Shown: positions 35,205 to 46,966 of the stretch, in pieces
How the letters are laid out: each line of letters opens with the position of its first letter
Numbering within the stretch: position 1 is the stretch's first letter
NCBI GenBank assembly: GCA_025174535.1
Contig: JALBUN010000048.1
Location: 1,922,001-1,986,000 of the forward strand
Reading direction: 5' to 3'
From: Cantharellus purpuraceus
Lineage: Eukaryota > Basidiomycota > Agaricomycetes > Cantharellales > Hydnaceae
DNA length: 64,000 nucleotides
Position numbers and translations under genes: made by a program
Notes under the pieces: generated by a model
Database searches by the model: none
Told to the model about the DNA's origin: nothing
Seen by the model: the letters and a program-made list of their open reading frames with translations, nothing else

Positions 35205-35353
35205 TAGATAGCATATATTGTACCAAGTGCCAGTCGATGTAGTACACCCAATGCACTGTTCCACACGCATGCAGCGAGTGATCACTATTAGTATAGTATA
35301 CCGGTATACTAGCATGATTGAAAATGCACACGGCATCTATAACATGATGGATA

Positions 35354-37643
35354 TCACCTTCCGCCTTTCTTCAAAGGATCTGATTTTGTTCTTCCCCCGC
35401 GGCTCGCCCCCCTACCCCGTCCTCTACCTCTACCTCGCTGGGACCCTGTCTTCTTAAAGGGAACGAACCCGACCTCAGAACTCTCACCTTCGCGCTCCGC
35501 GCTCCCTGTTGCAGGAACCCCACCCCGTTTCAGATACTTGGGGATATGTTTTAGGTGCGGCTGTACTCGGGTTGGATGTAGAGGCTTGTCATGTCGAAGG
35601 TATTCCAATGTCCGTGGATTATCCTCAAAGTATGCCTTAAAAATGTGAATTGTGAGGTGTTGGCAAAGAATTAAAGAATAGTGTTAAGATACCTTCAGCT
35701 TATCCGAATTCAGAATCTCTGTTCTGATTTCTTTAACTCTCGCCTCGCCAATGGCACGCCTCGTGACACTGCGCAATGCATCCTCCATTCGATATCTGAA
35801 AGCCTCCACTTGGTTTCTCTCGAAACTCCATTCTTTAATCTCACACCCCCGCTTCTTCTGTTTGCGGATGATACGCGCAAACACCTTTTCATCATTTTTT
35901 GTGCTCTCCAATCCTCCAACGACTTTATCCTTACCCCACTCGTTCTTGGGAATAACGAATGATATAGCAATCCCAGAGTGGCCTGCTCTTGCCGTCCGTC
36001 CGACGCGATGTACATACGAACGAGAGGTGGTTGGAAGGTCAAAGTTGAGGACGCACGAGACAGAAACAAAGTCGATGCCTCGCGACACACCATATTCCTT
36101 GTCAGATTTATGGGCGTGCTTACTTTTCTTACGCGTCGGGGGAGGCGAGTTTGAACGTTTACGTTTCTGGGAATTTAATCCGGATACATTCTCAGTGTTC
36201 ACCTCAGCTTCCTCTCTTTGAGTCGCCAGGTCTGTGCGCAGACATCAGCTATGCAAATGAATATACGTATTTCAAGATACGCACATTCATCATCATCAGC
36301 CGGCTTCTCTTTATCCTCATTTTCATCATCCGAATCTATGTCCCCTCGGCCAGTACCCTCATCCGTTGCAATGATATAATCATATACTCCCTTATTAAAC
36401 TCCTGCACAATGTGGTAGCTTTGATCGCGTATGAGCGCGAATGTACTGAATAGAACGTCTACATACCGGGAGTTTAACGGCAACTCTGAGTTTAATACAC
36501 AGCTTTTAATAGAAAACTGCTCTAAGAACAGTTTCAAGCGGTAAGATCGCTCAACGTCATTGACGAACAGTATGCATTTGCCCTTGACAAGCTTAAGCTT
36601 GAGAATAACATAGATGAGAAGGAACTTGTCCACTTCGGAGCAGCTTTGGAATTCTAATCAGTTGAATGAGAAAATGAATTGTTGTTTGATGTCGTACTGG
36701 ATGGAATATTGGTTTAGTCGTGAGGCAGAATCTTCATCCTCTTCCAAACGAAGAATAGCCTAGGGGAAAGCTTTAGCTCAATAATAAGACAGGGACTACG
36801 AAACACACAGGAATTCGCAAAACAAGACCTTTCAAAGCTTCCACATCCTTTGTCATAGTTGCACTCATGAGGAAAGACTGGAAAACTTTTGGAAGGTAGT
36901 TTCCGCTCAAGATTTGGCGCACGTCTTCATCGTGTCCATATGAGAGAATCAAATCGGCCTCGTCAATCACGAGAGACTCTAATCCTGTCAATGTCAAAGA
37001 CTGTGACTCCGATCAAAATCATAAGTGTTAATACGAGGGAAGGCCATGCGTACTCTCGACTGAAGCAGATTCAGAGCCCTGCTAGGAGTAGCAACAACTA
37101 CGTCTGGGTGATCTGATAGAAGCACACTGGAATGAAACAAAAAACGATCAGAAGGCTCCATACTTTTCCACAATTACACCCACCTCTGCAAATGCGTGGT
37201 GCCACCTGACGCAACATTCACAACAGTAATCTCCTTCTCACAGTAAACCAGAAGCTTGTTCATATGATTGGTGACCTGCTCCGCTAGCTCTCGCGTAGGT
37301 ACCAACACTAGGGCTCGCGTTTTTTGTGCATCTCCCGAAGATCCCGGTGCCTTTCATTCCTCATAAATAAATACTACTCACAAGCACATATTTGGAAGCT
37401 TACAGATTTGGCACTAATAATCTTCTGTGCCACAGGAATGCAGTACGCCGCTGTCTTACCGCTGCCTGTGCGTGCTCGCGCGAGAATGTCCCTTCCTTCG
37501 AGGGCCAGAGGAATGGCCTTGGATTGTACCAGCGTCGGATGAGCGAATCCCTGATCTGCTAAAGCACGCAGGATGCGGGAATCGACAACATGGGCAAAAG
37601 AGGCGAAGCTGAGCTTGTCATCTACCAATGCAGAGTCAGGCAT
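35354..37643 (-). CDS. DBP9: DEAD-box ATP-dependent RNA helicase Dbp9
   Basis: Nucleolar helicase for 60S ribosome biogenesis. Starts [20 protein letters not shown] at 37641-37643. Visible motifs: Q-motif [17 protein letters not shown], motif [18 protein letters not shown], motif [22 protein letters not shown], motif [16 protein letters not shown], and motif [22 protein letters not shown] after the Dbp9-typical [21 protein letters not shown] charged insert ([19 protein letters not shown] and [20 protein letters not shown]) sits between the helicase motifs of domain 2. The C-terminus is a basic Gly/Arg tail ([16 protein letters not shown]) ending at 35354. About nine introns and roughly 590 residues. 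DBP9 rather than another DEAD-box type is supported by [17 protein letters not shown] near the end. Confidence 0.92.
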
Positions 37644-37692
37644 AAGAAGCTGCAAAAAGTGGCTTACGTAAAGAAATTGTTTCCGTCAAGAA
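37644..37692. promoter_or_regulatory. 49-bp divergent promoter of DBP9 and COQ6 with TTACGTAA
   Basis: Only 49 bp separate the two start codons. A perfect bZIP-type palindrome TTACGTAA lies at 37664-37671, almost in the centre. The 5' UTRs must be extremely short or overlap the opposite gene. Confidence 0.5.
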
Positions 37693-39702
37693 ATGCTTTG
37701 TGCCGCACGGGTAATCGCCCATAGGCGTGGCCCTGCGGTTCGTAGGCATCTTGCAAGCAGCCTTATACGAACGTCAAGCTATAACACTGCTTCAAGCAGA
37801 GATTGGGAGGATGTTGATGTTGCCATCGTCGGTGGAGGACCGGTAGGCTTAGCATTCGCATGTGCTCTATGTTAGTTGCCCCGCCCTCGTTGTTGTCACT
37901 TGTTATTCATCAACTTCATAGCATCATCTCCTGCTGTGTGTCGTTCAGTGCGTGTTGCACTTGTCGAAGGAGGAGACCTTTCGAACATTCGAAGTTGGTC
38001 ACCCCAACCTAACCAGTTCTCGAATCGTGTCAGTTCAATCACGAACGCGTCTAAAGGTTTTTTGAAAGGTGATCTTACTTTGGTTTATCAGCTATTGAAT
38101 TCCTAAAATCTCAAAGAGATTGGAGCTTGGGAATACGTCGACATATCCCGCACAGCGCCCATTGAGGAAATGCAAGTGAGCCATCTGCACTTATCCTATT
38201 ATCTCGTAGAAATCTGCTGACGTGGGTTCAAGGTATGGGACGGGTTAACTGACGCCAGAATAACATTTTCAAATTCAGACATAACTGCAGCGTTGAGGTC
38301 GAATTCAGAGTCGGAGATGGCTCGGTTGACAGAGAATTTAAATCTTCAGCGCGCGCTTTTGCGACGTTTAGAAATAAACCGGGAAGTGCATGTCATTGAT
38401 AAAACTCGAGTGGATAAGATCTACCGGGAGGATCGGGATGGAGGGGGTTGGCCAGTAGTCCGTCTGGCCAATGGTCAACAGTTTCGCGCTAGATTGTTGG
38501 TAAGTCCACTTGTGATATAGTCGTCGCAGGTGATGACGTAACTCTCGTCTTGGAAAAGGTAGGGGCTGATGGATTCAATTCACCTGTGCGTTCGTATGCC
38601 AATATTTCTTCATTCGGTTGGTCGTACGACACACAAGCAATTGTTGCGACTCTCTTCCATGCTCCTCGCTTGCAAACCGAGTATCAGAACGCCAATACAA
38701 CGGCTTTCCAAAGGTTTCTGCCAACAGGTCCCATTGCTTTTCTTCCCCTTTCATCTACTACGTCATCGCTTGTGTGGTCTACGAAGCCACCCCTTGCTGC
38801 TACGATCCTTTCCTCAGAGTCTAGTGTTTTGTCGACTATGGTAAACGCAGCTTTCCGGCTACCGGAGATCTCTGTTAAATATCTCCATGACTTGATCTTA
38901 GAAGCTCACCGTACAGGCTCCACGCTCACTGGGCCAAATATTCTAGAAGAGGTCAGATGGAGGGAAATGACCCACTCCATTGAATCTCACTCTGCATACT
39001 CGTCGCGTGCTTCTGAGACTACAGATATAGGAATCCCCCCTACAGATGCCGATATGCTTCCTCCTTTAGTAACTTCCATTCAGCAAGGAACAATGGCGTC
39101 TTTCCCTATTCGATTTAATCATACAGACACATATGTAGGAGAAGGGGCCGAGGGACGGACGGTTCTTGTGGGCGATGCTGCACATACCGTTCACCCTTTA
39201 GCTGGGCAAGGGCTCAATATGGGTCTCGCGGATGTGCAGGTGCTGGCTCGCTGTATAGAAACAACCGTTCTCCAAGGGGGTGATATTGGTGCGTACGTTA
39301 CTGTACTGCATGTACATGACGCCTCAAGTGTGTATTCAAGGTTCACAAACTGCACTGCTCCCTTACTCTCGAGAACGCTACCTTGAAAACCACAAAATTC
39401 TTTCTGTCACAGACAAGCTTCATAAATTGTACGGCTCTACACTCAAACCGGTTGTCTGGGCACGTTCGGTTGGCCTCGAGGTGCTCAACGAATTGAGCTT
39501 TGTTAAGGGGGCGTTGATGTTTTCTGCGGGTGCCCAAAGACCCGGGAAGGTTAGAGAGGATGCAGCAGCTTGGGATTTCGCTGCTAGTGCTGTCCAGACA
39601 TTCTCTGGGGGTGTGGACCTAGCGAAGCTACTTGCGAGAAGTCTGGTTGATTTGACAACTTCAACTGTCAATAATGCTGCGAAAACAGCGAGAAAGCCTT
39701 GA
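37693..39702 (+). CDS. COQ6: Ubiquinone biosynthesis FAD monooxygenase Coq6
   Basis: Flavoprotein hydroxylase of the mitochondrial coenzyme Q pathway. The N-terminus is a basic mitochondrial-targeting type (MLCAARVIAHRRGPAVRRHL). The FAD fold starts with VDVAIVGGGPVGLAFACAL (GxGxxG). Further motifs are PNQFSNRVSSITNASKGFL, VGADGFNSPVRSYANI (DG motif) and RTVLVGDAAHTVHPLAGQGL (GD motif) near 39160-39220. The C-terminal part after an intron is ALLPYSRERYLENHKILSVT, ending KTARKP with stop at 39700-39702. Around 560 residues, which is longer than yeast Coq6; the extra length lies mainly in a C-terminal extension after WARSVGLEVLNEL. ATG at 37693. Confidence 0.92.
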
Positions 39703-40248
39703 CGTGTACATATGTATTAGAATAATGTACTGCCGATGTCGGGCGTTCACGTAGGGGTGCCTCAGGCATCAGGATGATAAGCACAAGCCCGTTAATATGA
39801 TCAGCTTTGAGCCCTGGCACACAATAGATTATTTTCAGCTGATTTCCCAAGATCCCGGAGCGGCCTGTCGTTTACCATGCATATTCTCGTTGAAAAGAAT
39901 TCTGACGCGAATCATCAACATTGCGAAATAATACAAACCGCATTGCAGGCATGATGATATTAGATACCTATTGTATAAGGTTCAGGTGGATGTGCCCGTG
40001 GAAAAGAAGACGAAAGAAGTAAGAAGTCACTTGAATGGACTTCACCGGTTTCACCGTCTTACCTCGTATGGCGAGATGGAAGCTGGCCGTGGGGTTGAAT
40101 GTAGGAACTTTGGGGGGAGCAGCCTATGTCGGCCTTTGAAATCAAGAAGTATATATAAGGGAAAATTCAACAGCACGCAATCGCACGTCCCTCAGGAGTT
40201 TACTAGTCTATTCGACTCAAAACACAAGAGGAATTAAGTTGAAACAAT
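39703..40248. other. Intergenic region between COQ6 and the LYC1-like gene
   Basis: Holds the COQ6 3' UTR and the promoter of the next gene. An open frame at 39971-40237 (plus) overlaps the TATA box and is probably not coding. Confidence 0.5.
40150..40158 (+). promoter_or_regulatory. TATA box of the LYC1-like gene
   Basis: TATATATAAG-type sequence about 90 bp upstream of the start codon at 40249. Confidence 0.6.
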
Positions 40249-41628
40249 ATGGCTCATCTTGCCGACTTTACCCTCGTTCAAGGCACTAAGGAACAGGTGT
40301 ATAATGAATCTGCTAATTATTTGATTACTACGCGTTAATTAATTATGCTTGTCGAACGATTAGCTTCTAGTATCCAGACAGCGTCAAGCCACCACTTGGG
40401 CTCGAGGGATGACTGCGGAACAATTCATCGACCGAGAAGTCCAGCTAGAGAAGTTCGAGCATGCTGCCGATGGCAATCTGATTAGCTGGTTTGGCGTTCC
40501 ATGTTTGACTGCTGACATTGCTGACTTCTGATCCGCAACTCAAGGGTACTTGTCCCAAGAAATGACTTGCAAACCTTGGAATTCAGATGCTCCTGTGAAA
40601 CGTGTGTACAATGAAACGTCTATCTTTCTGTATCTTATCAACCTACCAAGGTATCGTCGTCCAGCCCTTGTTGTCAAGCCTTCAGGTGAAACAGAGGAGG
40701 TTATAGCATACGGTGTCGCATCCGTTTTTTGCCCTCCAGAATACAGGAAAAAAGGCTATGCATCACACATGATGCGACTTCTCAATCATTTAATCGCACC
40801 CTCAGAGTCGCTTCCCCCCTTCCCAAAAGAGTGGGGAGCCCCTCCCCCGCGCATTCCCGGCATCGGAGGTGACGCTCATTTGTCTACATTGTACAGTTAC
40901 GTCGGAGACTTCTACAAGGCCTGTGGCCCTGCACCGGACGTACCTGGCTGGCGCATCCACGGCCCAGTCAGCACCATGTGGGAGTTGAATCCAGAAGAAC
41001 CTATTAGAATCGATGTCCCGGACGAGAGTTTCTACCTCTTGTCTAAAGAACAATGTTACGCTCTCTGGGAGAATGATGCAGCATATATCAGAGAGTACAT
41101 GTCAAAGGTTTCCGGATCGTCACGCACTCGTTTTACGTTTTTACCAAACAACGGCCTCGCTGCATTCTTGATGCAACGGACATTAGCAGAAGCTCCCTTG
41201 CTTCCAAAGCATCCTCTGGGGTACTGGGGGGTGGCAGTCAAGTCACACGATCAAGAGTCGTTGCCGTCCGCATACGCAACCTGGACCTTAGATATGGCTC
41301 TCAACGTTCCTCCAAGTTTAATCGTAACGCGGTTGCGTGCTACACAGGAACATTTACCTGCGCTTGTAAAAGGAATGCTTGGGTGGGCTCAACAGATTGG
41401 TGCCAACACTATTGAAGTCTGGAATTTGGATACGACGCTCGTGAACATGGCTGTAAGTTTAGGAGGGAGTACGAGTTATCGTGACGACAACTTCCCAGCC
41501 GTGGTGTGGTACGGTCCCGAGGAACCGAACGAAATAGAATGGACGTTCAACGAAAAGTATGCACTTCTACTTCATTTATCTTTATCAAGTATTGATGGCT
41601 GCTTTCAACAAGGTTTGCGTGGTGTTGA
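40249..41628 (+). CDS. LYC1: LYC1-like GNAT acetyltransferase
   Basis: Resembles fungal lysine N-acetyltransferase LYC1 (lysine catabolism in yeasts) with a GNAT-type N-terminal fold and its own C-terminal domain. Five exons: 40249-40296 (MAHLADFTLVQGTKEQ), 40382-40488 (MTAEQFIDREVQLEKFEHAA within it), 40545-40601 (VLVPRNDLQTLEFRCSCET), 40651-41556, and 41613-41628. The acetyl-CoA-binding region reads IAYGVASVFCPPEYRKKGYA followed by SHMMRLLNHLIAP (R/Q-x-x-G-x-A-like). The C-terminal domain includes YWGVAVKSHDQE, the WNLDTTLVNM segment and, across the last intron, NEKFAWC, so the stop is at 41626-41628. Reading through without splicing would continue to 41686. About 380-410 residues. Substrate in this fungus is inferred only from the family. 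Confidence 0.82.
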
Positions 41629-42297
41629 ACTATCTTCCGACTTTGCAAAATACAAAGGCCGTGGATCATACTATATTTGGGATTAATTATTAGGCTGCCT
41701 GCGATGATCAACCGGATGTATCGATTGCAGCAGTTTCAACACGACATAGACACTCAGGCCCCAAACAACACTTCACTACGGCTCATACTCAACTAGCTAA
41801 AGTCTTTATCTACAGGAGCCCGCCACGCGAAGGAAGTTCAAGAATTCCGTGCATCCCCCATAGATATGATATTTCACTTCCAAGAAACCAAATATAGTGA
41901 GGGCACGAACTTTGAATCAAGTATAAGTTACATCAGGCAAGGTCCAGGGTTGGTGAACTTGAAGATACGATGCCGTAAAAGGAATGCACGTTGGTGCCTA
42001 GTGCATGCGAATGCTGCCGTAACTTGGTGCAGGAATTTAAGCTAAAGGAGGAGTATTACTCTAATTTGTCTAGTTTACCGGATTCCAATGTCTTGAGGGT
42101 CACACGCCACACATCCAAAGAATTGGAATATACAGTATGTGGAACCACTCACGTCAATTTAAACGAAAGGTTACATGAGGATAGTAATGCCTTTCCTACG
42201 ATTGGTGAGCTTCATACTTATGAGACGGATATATGTTGATGTTTGCACATTCCTGCATAGATATAAGGCGATCCGTTGCGATTTCTTCAGTTTACCG

Positions 42298-42600
42298 TCA
42301 ATCGTCCTCCCCTTTGCTTCCACCCCTCACCTCGTAGTCCCTCACAATAACCTGCAGGCTGCCTGTCCCTGGCGTAGATACGCTGCTCAAGGCGAGCTGT
42401 ACGTCCATCAATGGACTACCTTGGTTGTTGGTTATCCGAGAGGGCTGTCGTGCGGCTAGCCCCGAATCTGCCTTTCTGTTTTCTAATGTCACTCTTATAA
42501 TTATCAGGCCCATTTTCTATCGCTGTATATGCGATGACAAGAGGGGCATGTCCTGAGGATCGGTGGCGGGATAGGAAGGCCGTCACCGTACAGCAGCTCC
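42298..42600 (-). repeat. Relic A, inverted relative of 49080-49375
   Basis: On the minus strand this reads YGDGLPIPPPI, then PLMDVQLALSSVSTPG and VRDYEVRGGSKG. The plus strand at 49080-49375 is alignable with it (YGDDLPVHPS, PSMDVQLKSSTSTP, YEVRGESKG), so the two form an inverted pair about 6.8 kb apart. Both look decayed. The parent gene family was not recognised. Confidence 0.6.
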
Positions 42601-42833
42601 ACCAATCGGATGTCATCAGTGGTTGGAGCAAGCAGCTCAAATGCTGTTCGAGATACATACGAGGGGCGACCTTGCGCATTGCAACAACCATATATGGGAG
42701 GATAGACTCTCGGTTTCCAAGATGCCGAGTGACCATCAAGTCAACTGTGCTATGACAGCGTCTAGAGATGGCTAGAATACGACTCACGACGAGCAGATTG
42801 GTCTATCAAGTGTTCTTTGAAATCACAGATAAC

Positions 42834-42928
42834 TATGACACACCCATGCAACACCTACACCTCTGTCACCGTTCGACGAAAACTCCATGTGAATGAATGT
42901 AGCCGCCCAGAATTGATCGGATCATTAT
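42834..42928 (-). repeat. Relic C, direct partner of 46870-46966
   Basis: CACCCATGC(A/G)A(C/T)ACCTA and, further along, GAATTGA(T/C)C(G/C)GATCA are shared with 46870-46966 in the same orientation, with roughly 70 percent identity by eye. Confidence 0.55.
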
Positions 42929-44133
42929 GCTGAATAAGCAACAGAGCTTCTGCAAACTGGCTGTTACAACTGGTGAGTCCTTTGTGTTCTGGCTCCAGTT
43001 ATATAATCGAATGAATATACCGACAGTCGTCGTGCCTGTCTTGGAGAGAGCGGGGAACCGCTCTGGATCACGCACACACCCATTGAAGCGCCGAGGAGTT
43101 GGTGTCATCGTCGTTGTCGTCTAGTTTGCAATGGTTGGAATGTGGAGCGGTCATTGGAAGTGGGGGACCTGTAATGGTGTTCCAAAGTATGACGAAAGTG
43201 CGTACATATGGCATGTGCCGAATGGCTTCTAGGCTATTATGAGGCAGGCTGTAAGTCAGCATTCTTGCAGCCATCACACAACTGCGATCCTACAGCCCCC
43301 CAATCTAACCCGGCCTCCATACCATCCTCATCAGCACTCCATCTCCCTGTTTCCAGCACCGCTTGCTCCGTTCACCTTCCTTCCCCCTCATCAGGGCGTA
43401 ATGATGTGCGAGACGCTTCGACCACCCTTGTCATTGATCCAGGATTCAGCAGTCTGCGCGCGAGCGGTCATGTTCTTGATCCTGACCGAAGCTAGGCTGC
43501 ATCTTCGAATTTACGGAGACCGGTCACGACGAAAATCCCTTCCAGATATGTTCCCGGTCATGACCTGGCAGAACGCGATCGTGTCTGGATGTTTGAGTGA
43601 CGAGAATGTGATAATGAAGTGGCGGGCCCACTAATACGTACACACCGGAATCCTACATCCCTCCCAACATCCCCCTCCTCCGGTTTCCCAGGTAGCTAAG
43701 CATGGAAAGCCCCACCGTACCTCAACCCACATCTAACATGCAGGACACGCAGTCCGACGGGGGGAACAACGTTGCAATAGAACCGATGCAGGAGACGACG
43801 CGCGATCATCTCATCCATCTGACGGCAATTGCAGCATTCTTTGGGTGCCTTTGTAAACAGATCAATAATATTATGATACTCTATCCAGCCTGTCCAATAC
43901 AAAAGCAATTACACCGCATACATATTGAAACATCAAGTGATTTCTGAGACAGTGATTAATATTCAAACGCCCCCACACTCAGCCCTCCAAGTGACAGGGT
44001 ACTAGCGCGAAATGATGGTTCACTGAATTCGTCCTATCAGCCAGCACCAATAGAACATGACATAATTCGCCACTACGCCTCCAAAGCAATTTCAGCTGTC
44101 TGTGGCCGGAACTGGATCTCTTCAAGCTCAATA

Positions 44134-45766
44134 TCATTTTCTGTGGTCTTTGCCGGCATCTCCGACTCTGGACTCGACCGCGTCCAGAGATGCTTCTGTT
44201 CCAACACGCTCATCGACGGGCAAATCCCCAAACTCTGCCATCACAGCGTCGTGAATACTTTGTGTGGCCGCACGGAAACTCCCAAGGGAGACGGCAGGGA
44301 TGCCCCAGGAGGTGGTGCTATTGGGGTGCGCGTTTCTCCTTTGGAGGTCGAGGTGGATGCGGCAGATGATGATTACCGACAAGCTGCATATATTTAGTAG
44401 AAGTCTGAAATTCCGTATTCCGACTCACCTGTTCTGAATAGGTCCAAGCACAGGTGAAAGTGTGGGCTAAAGAACGAGTTGGAGCGGCACAGCAGCAGAT
44501 ACCAATGTGTGACGTACTCTCAAGATCTAGTGCATCCGGTTAACGATGGCATAGATATTGATACATTGACATACCAATGTCAAGATCATGTTAGAAAGAC
44601 TGAGAGTCAACACAAATCTGATAATATTAATTCTGGATTCGTTTGCGGTGATAGCGGATGAAGTACCCGAATCTTATCAGACCTAATATTCATGTCTATC
44701 TGTGAGAGTTCTACCGTAATGGAAACTATGACTCACTTTGCTGGGCCAGTAAATGTATGAGCGATAGCTTGTTCCAAGCTGATCGTTTGTAGACTCTCCA
44801 CGTTCCGAGTGTGTCGGCGAGTGTCACAGCAACCACTACTGTGTCAAACAATAGGACCGCGGTCGAGTCGACGTCACTAACTAAAAGAAGGGAATCAACC
44901 ACGAAGTGTCATAATGAATATCAGTTTCACGTGTCTTACGTCTGATGAATCATTGAGCACAGTTCATTTCAGACTATGCTGTACTTACATGATGATAGTG
45001 TGGAGTTGTGCACTGGTGACATCACACCTATCCAAAATTGTTATTGCCTATAATGGGTGTCTGTCATGCCTGTCCATATTAATGCAGACATGTACACATA
45101 CCAGACGGGATATGATGGCGCAACCTCCAAGAACTCCGAGAACACCCAATACCACCCTCTTCCGATCGGTAATTGCATATGCCCGCGCCAGTAGAAGGCC
45201 TGCATGATTAGTGTCGTCAATGATCCATTCCTGCAAAGGAAAAATCATATCACCTTGAATACCAACCAGTGGGAGGAAGAAAAGAGCATCCACAAAGTGA
45301 AGAAACCCATCACATGTTCTAATATGTATGAAGTTCTGCGCTACAAAGGTTGCTCTTCAACTTACTAGGCCATGCATCATGTGTCATCGATGTGCATGAA
45401 TGCAAGTCACAGGAACAGACCTGAACTGATGCGAAATTGAAAAATCCCCCAAATATGTCTAGCGAGAAAAACAGTAGCGCAGAGTATCGCGCCAGAAGAT
45501 ACAGGGCTGTCCCCAGTTTAAATTTGTTCCGGACATATCGAATCTCATGTGAGATTGTCAGAAAGGTGTCGTAGGAAAGGAGGGCTGTTTTGAGCGGAAA
45601 GCCGTTAGCTAGGTCGTGCAGACGAGCCTACGGCTCACCGAGGGTAACTATCGAGACGTAATTGATAGCCATGCTGATGCCATATAATGAAAATAACTGC
45701 TCATATAGCGAGATGCGACGCACTTATCTGATGCTGCTTGAATTGCCGTTCTGTCTGAGATGCCAT
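44134..45766 (-). CDS. DUF6533 multi-pass membrane protein
   Basis: Agaricomycete-expanded membrane protein family of unknown function (DUF6533 at the N-terminus, about seven predicted membrane helices). Roughly nine exons: start MASQTERQFKQHQI (45764-45766); MAINYVSIVTL; the DUF6533 core LLSYDTFLTISHEIRYVRNK with LGTALYLLARYSALLFFSLD; a Cys-containing loop (CSCDLHSCTSMTHDAWP); WIIDDTNHAGLLLARAYAIT and DRKRVVLGVLGVLGG; ITILDRCDVTSAQLHT; VDSTAVLLFDTVVVAVTLAD; FVLTLSLSNMILTL; and a cytoplasmic tail exon ICRIHLDLQRRNAHPNSTTS ending GKDHRK at 44134. The gene looks intact although it sits among relic repeats. A shift to another frame at the very 3' end (ELEEIQFRPQTAEIALEA, stop near 44085) is an alternative C-terminus. 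A TATA-like run lies 85 bp upstream. Confidence 0.72.
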
Positions 45767-45847
45767 GTCGATGGAACGATAAAGGGAGAGGTTACCAAGT
45801 GGACTAGACTATGAGTATGCGATGGGTAGAATGCTACAAGGGGCTCA

Positions 45848-45858
45848 TATATATATGT
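45848..45858 (-). promoter_or_regulatory. TATA-like run upstream of the DUF6533 gene
   Basis: ATATATATATA about 85 bp before the start codon on the minus strand, at the same spacing as the other TATA boxes in this window. Confidence 0.45.
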
Positions 45859-46869
45859 TGAAATCCAGGAGTGCTATTTGTATGTAACATCCTGGTATCA
45901 ATCACAACCAACACTAGGCATGAGGCTGAAAATTGTTTGACCTCATGGCCAGTGATGTTTCTTCGGAGGGCTCACATGTGGCACATCAACTTCACCCTAC
46001 GCAAGAACCGCACTGAAAGGAACTGTTTCCATCGCCTGATCTCAGTTATTAGGTCAAGGACTCGCAAACAAGATATTCTTACCGGTAGCAACTGAGGGAA
46101 AACTAGCAGATCTGTGCACAGCGTATGGACTGATGTTTCCAAAATGAGAGCTGATTCCTTGTCTGTAGTCAGGTTCTTTCACACTATGTTGACAACAGCA
46201 TGTGCATCTATGAAATTTGAAGTCTGTTTCAGTATATGTGGCATCTCAGATATAGGGAACACACCAAGTGGGGGTGTCGTGGTATACTAGTTGCTACATA
46301 AGACTTGCAACAGGTGGAAACCTAATCTTTTATCAGTTTCAGTGTCTATACACAGAATACATGTGTGCACCTACTCGTTCACTAGGCCTCTGATCATTCA
46401 TCACACATGGTGGCACCAGTAAATCCGCAAAATATAGGAAAATCACATCGCGGAGAGATCAATTAGGGCATTCGAAAGAAGAGTAAGTATTGGGAAATGA
46501 TGGTTTACGCCTCAGGTTCCCCAGGATACCATAACGGACACAGTTCGAGGCACCTTGTGATCCTCATCAGGGCTAATGTGATCTCGCAAACTGTAGAGAA
46601 AATCAGTAAGCCTGTGAGTCTATACCAACATACAACAGTGGCTGTATCAGCGCGCGCGCGAGGTCGCCGAGATCAGATGTGATCCCTCGTCTTCAGTGGT
46701 CATGTTGGTGACAAATTTAGCTTCTGTATCGATGTTCAGAATCTCGTGATATATCAGCAGAAGCATGGCATATTTGAAAAACGATTCATGGAAGCGGCAG
46801 GAGCTGAGGGCGCAGCTTGGTTCTGATTATTTGGATGGCTGGCATACAATTTTGTGAACCAACAGATCA

Positions 46870-46966
46870 TCGTGACATACACCCATGCGATACCTATTAC
46901 ACCAAACTCACCGTTGACGGAAACCCCACGTGAAACGTGGCCGCCCCGGAATTGACCCGATCACAG
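46870..46966 (-). repeat. Relic C2, direct partner of 42834-42928
   Basis: Diverged second copy of relic C in the same orientation, about 4.0 kb away. It contains CACGTGGGGTTTCCGT (minus strand). No intact reading frame. Confidence 0.55.

Larger units (their letters stand above)
41629..44133. other. Gene-poor region with decayed repeats
   Basis: About 2.5 kb with relic A (42298-42600) and relic C (42834-42928). Open stretches at 43208-43634 (plus, two frames) and 43702-43947 (plus, starting MESPTVPQPTSNMQDTQSDG) show no family I can name. Confidence 0.5.

Noticed and set aside
35710..36093. Alternative minus-strand frame inside DBP9 as a separate gene
   Set aside because: It is a shifted-frame shadow of the exon carrying helicase motif VI.
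39971..40237. 88-codon plus-strand frame before the LYC1-like gene
   Set aside because: It covers the TATA box at 40150 and the probable 5' UTR; no family resemblance.
43208..43947. Plus-strand frames including one starting MESPTVPQPTSNMQ as a small secreted or regulatory protein
   Set aside because: No signal peptide, no domain, no splice continuation; left within the gene-poor region description.
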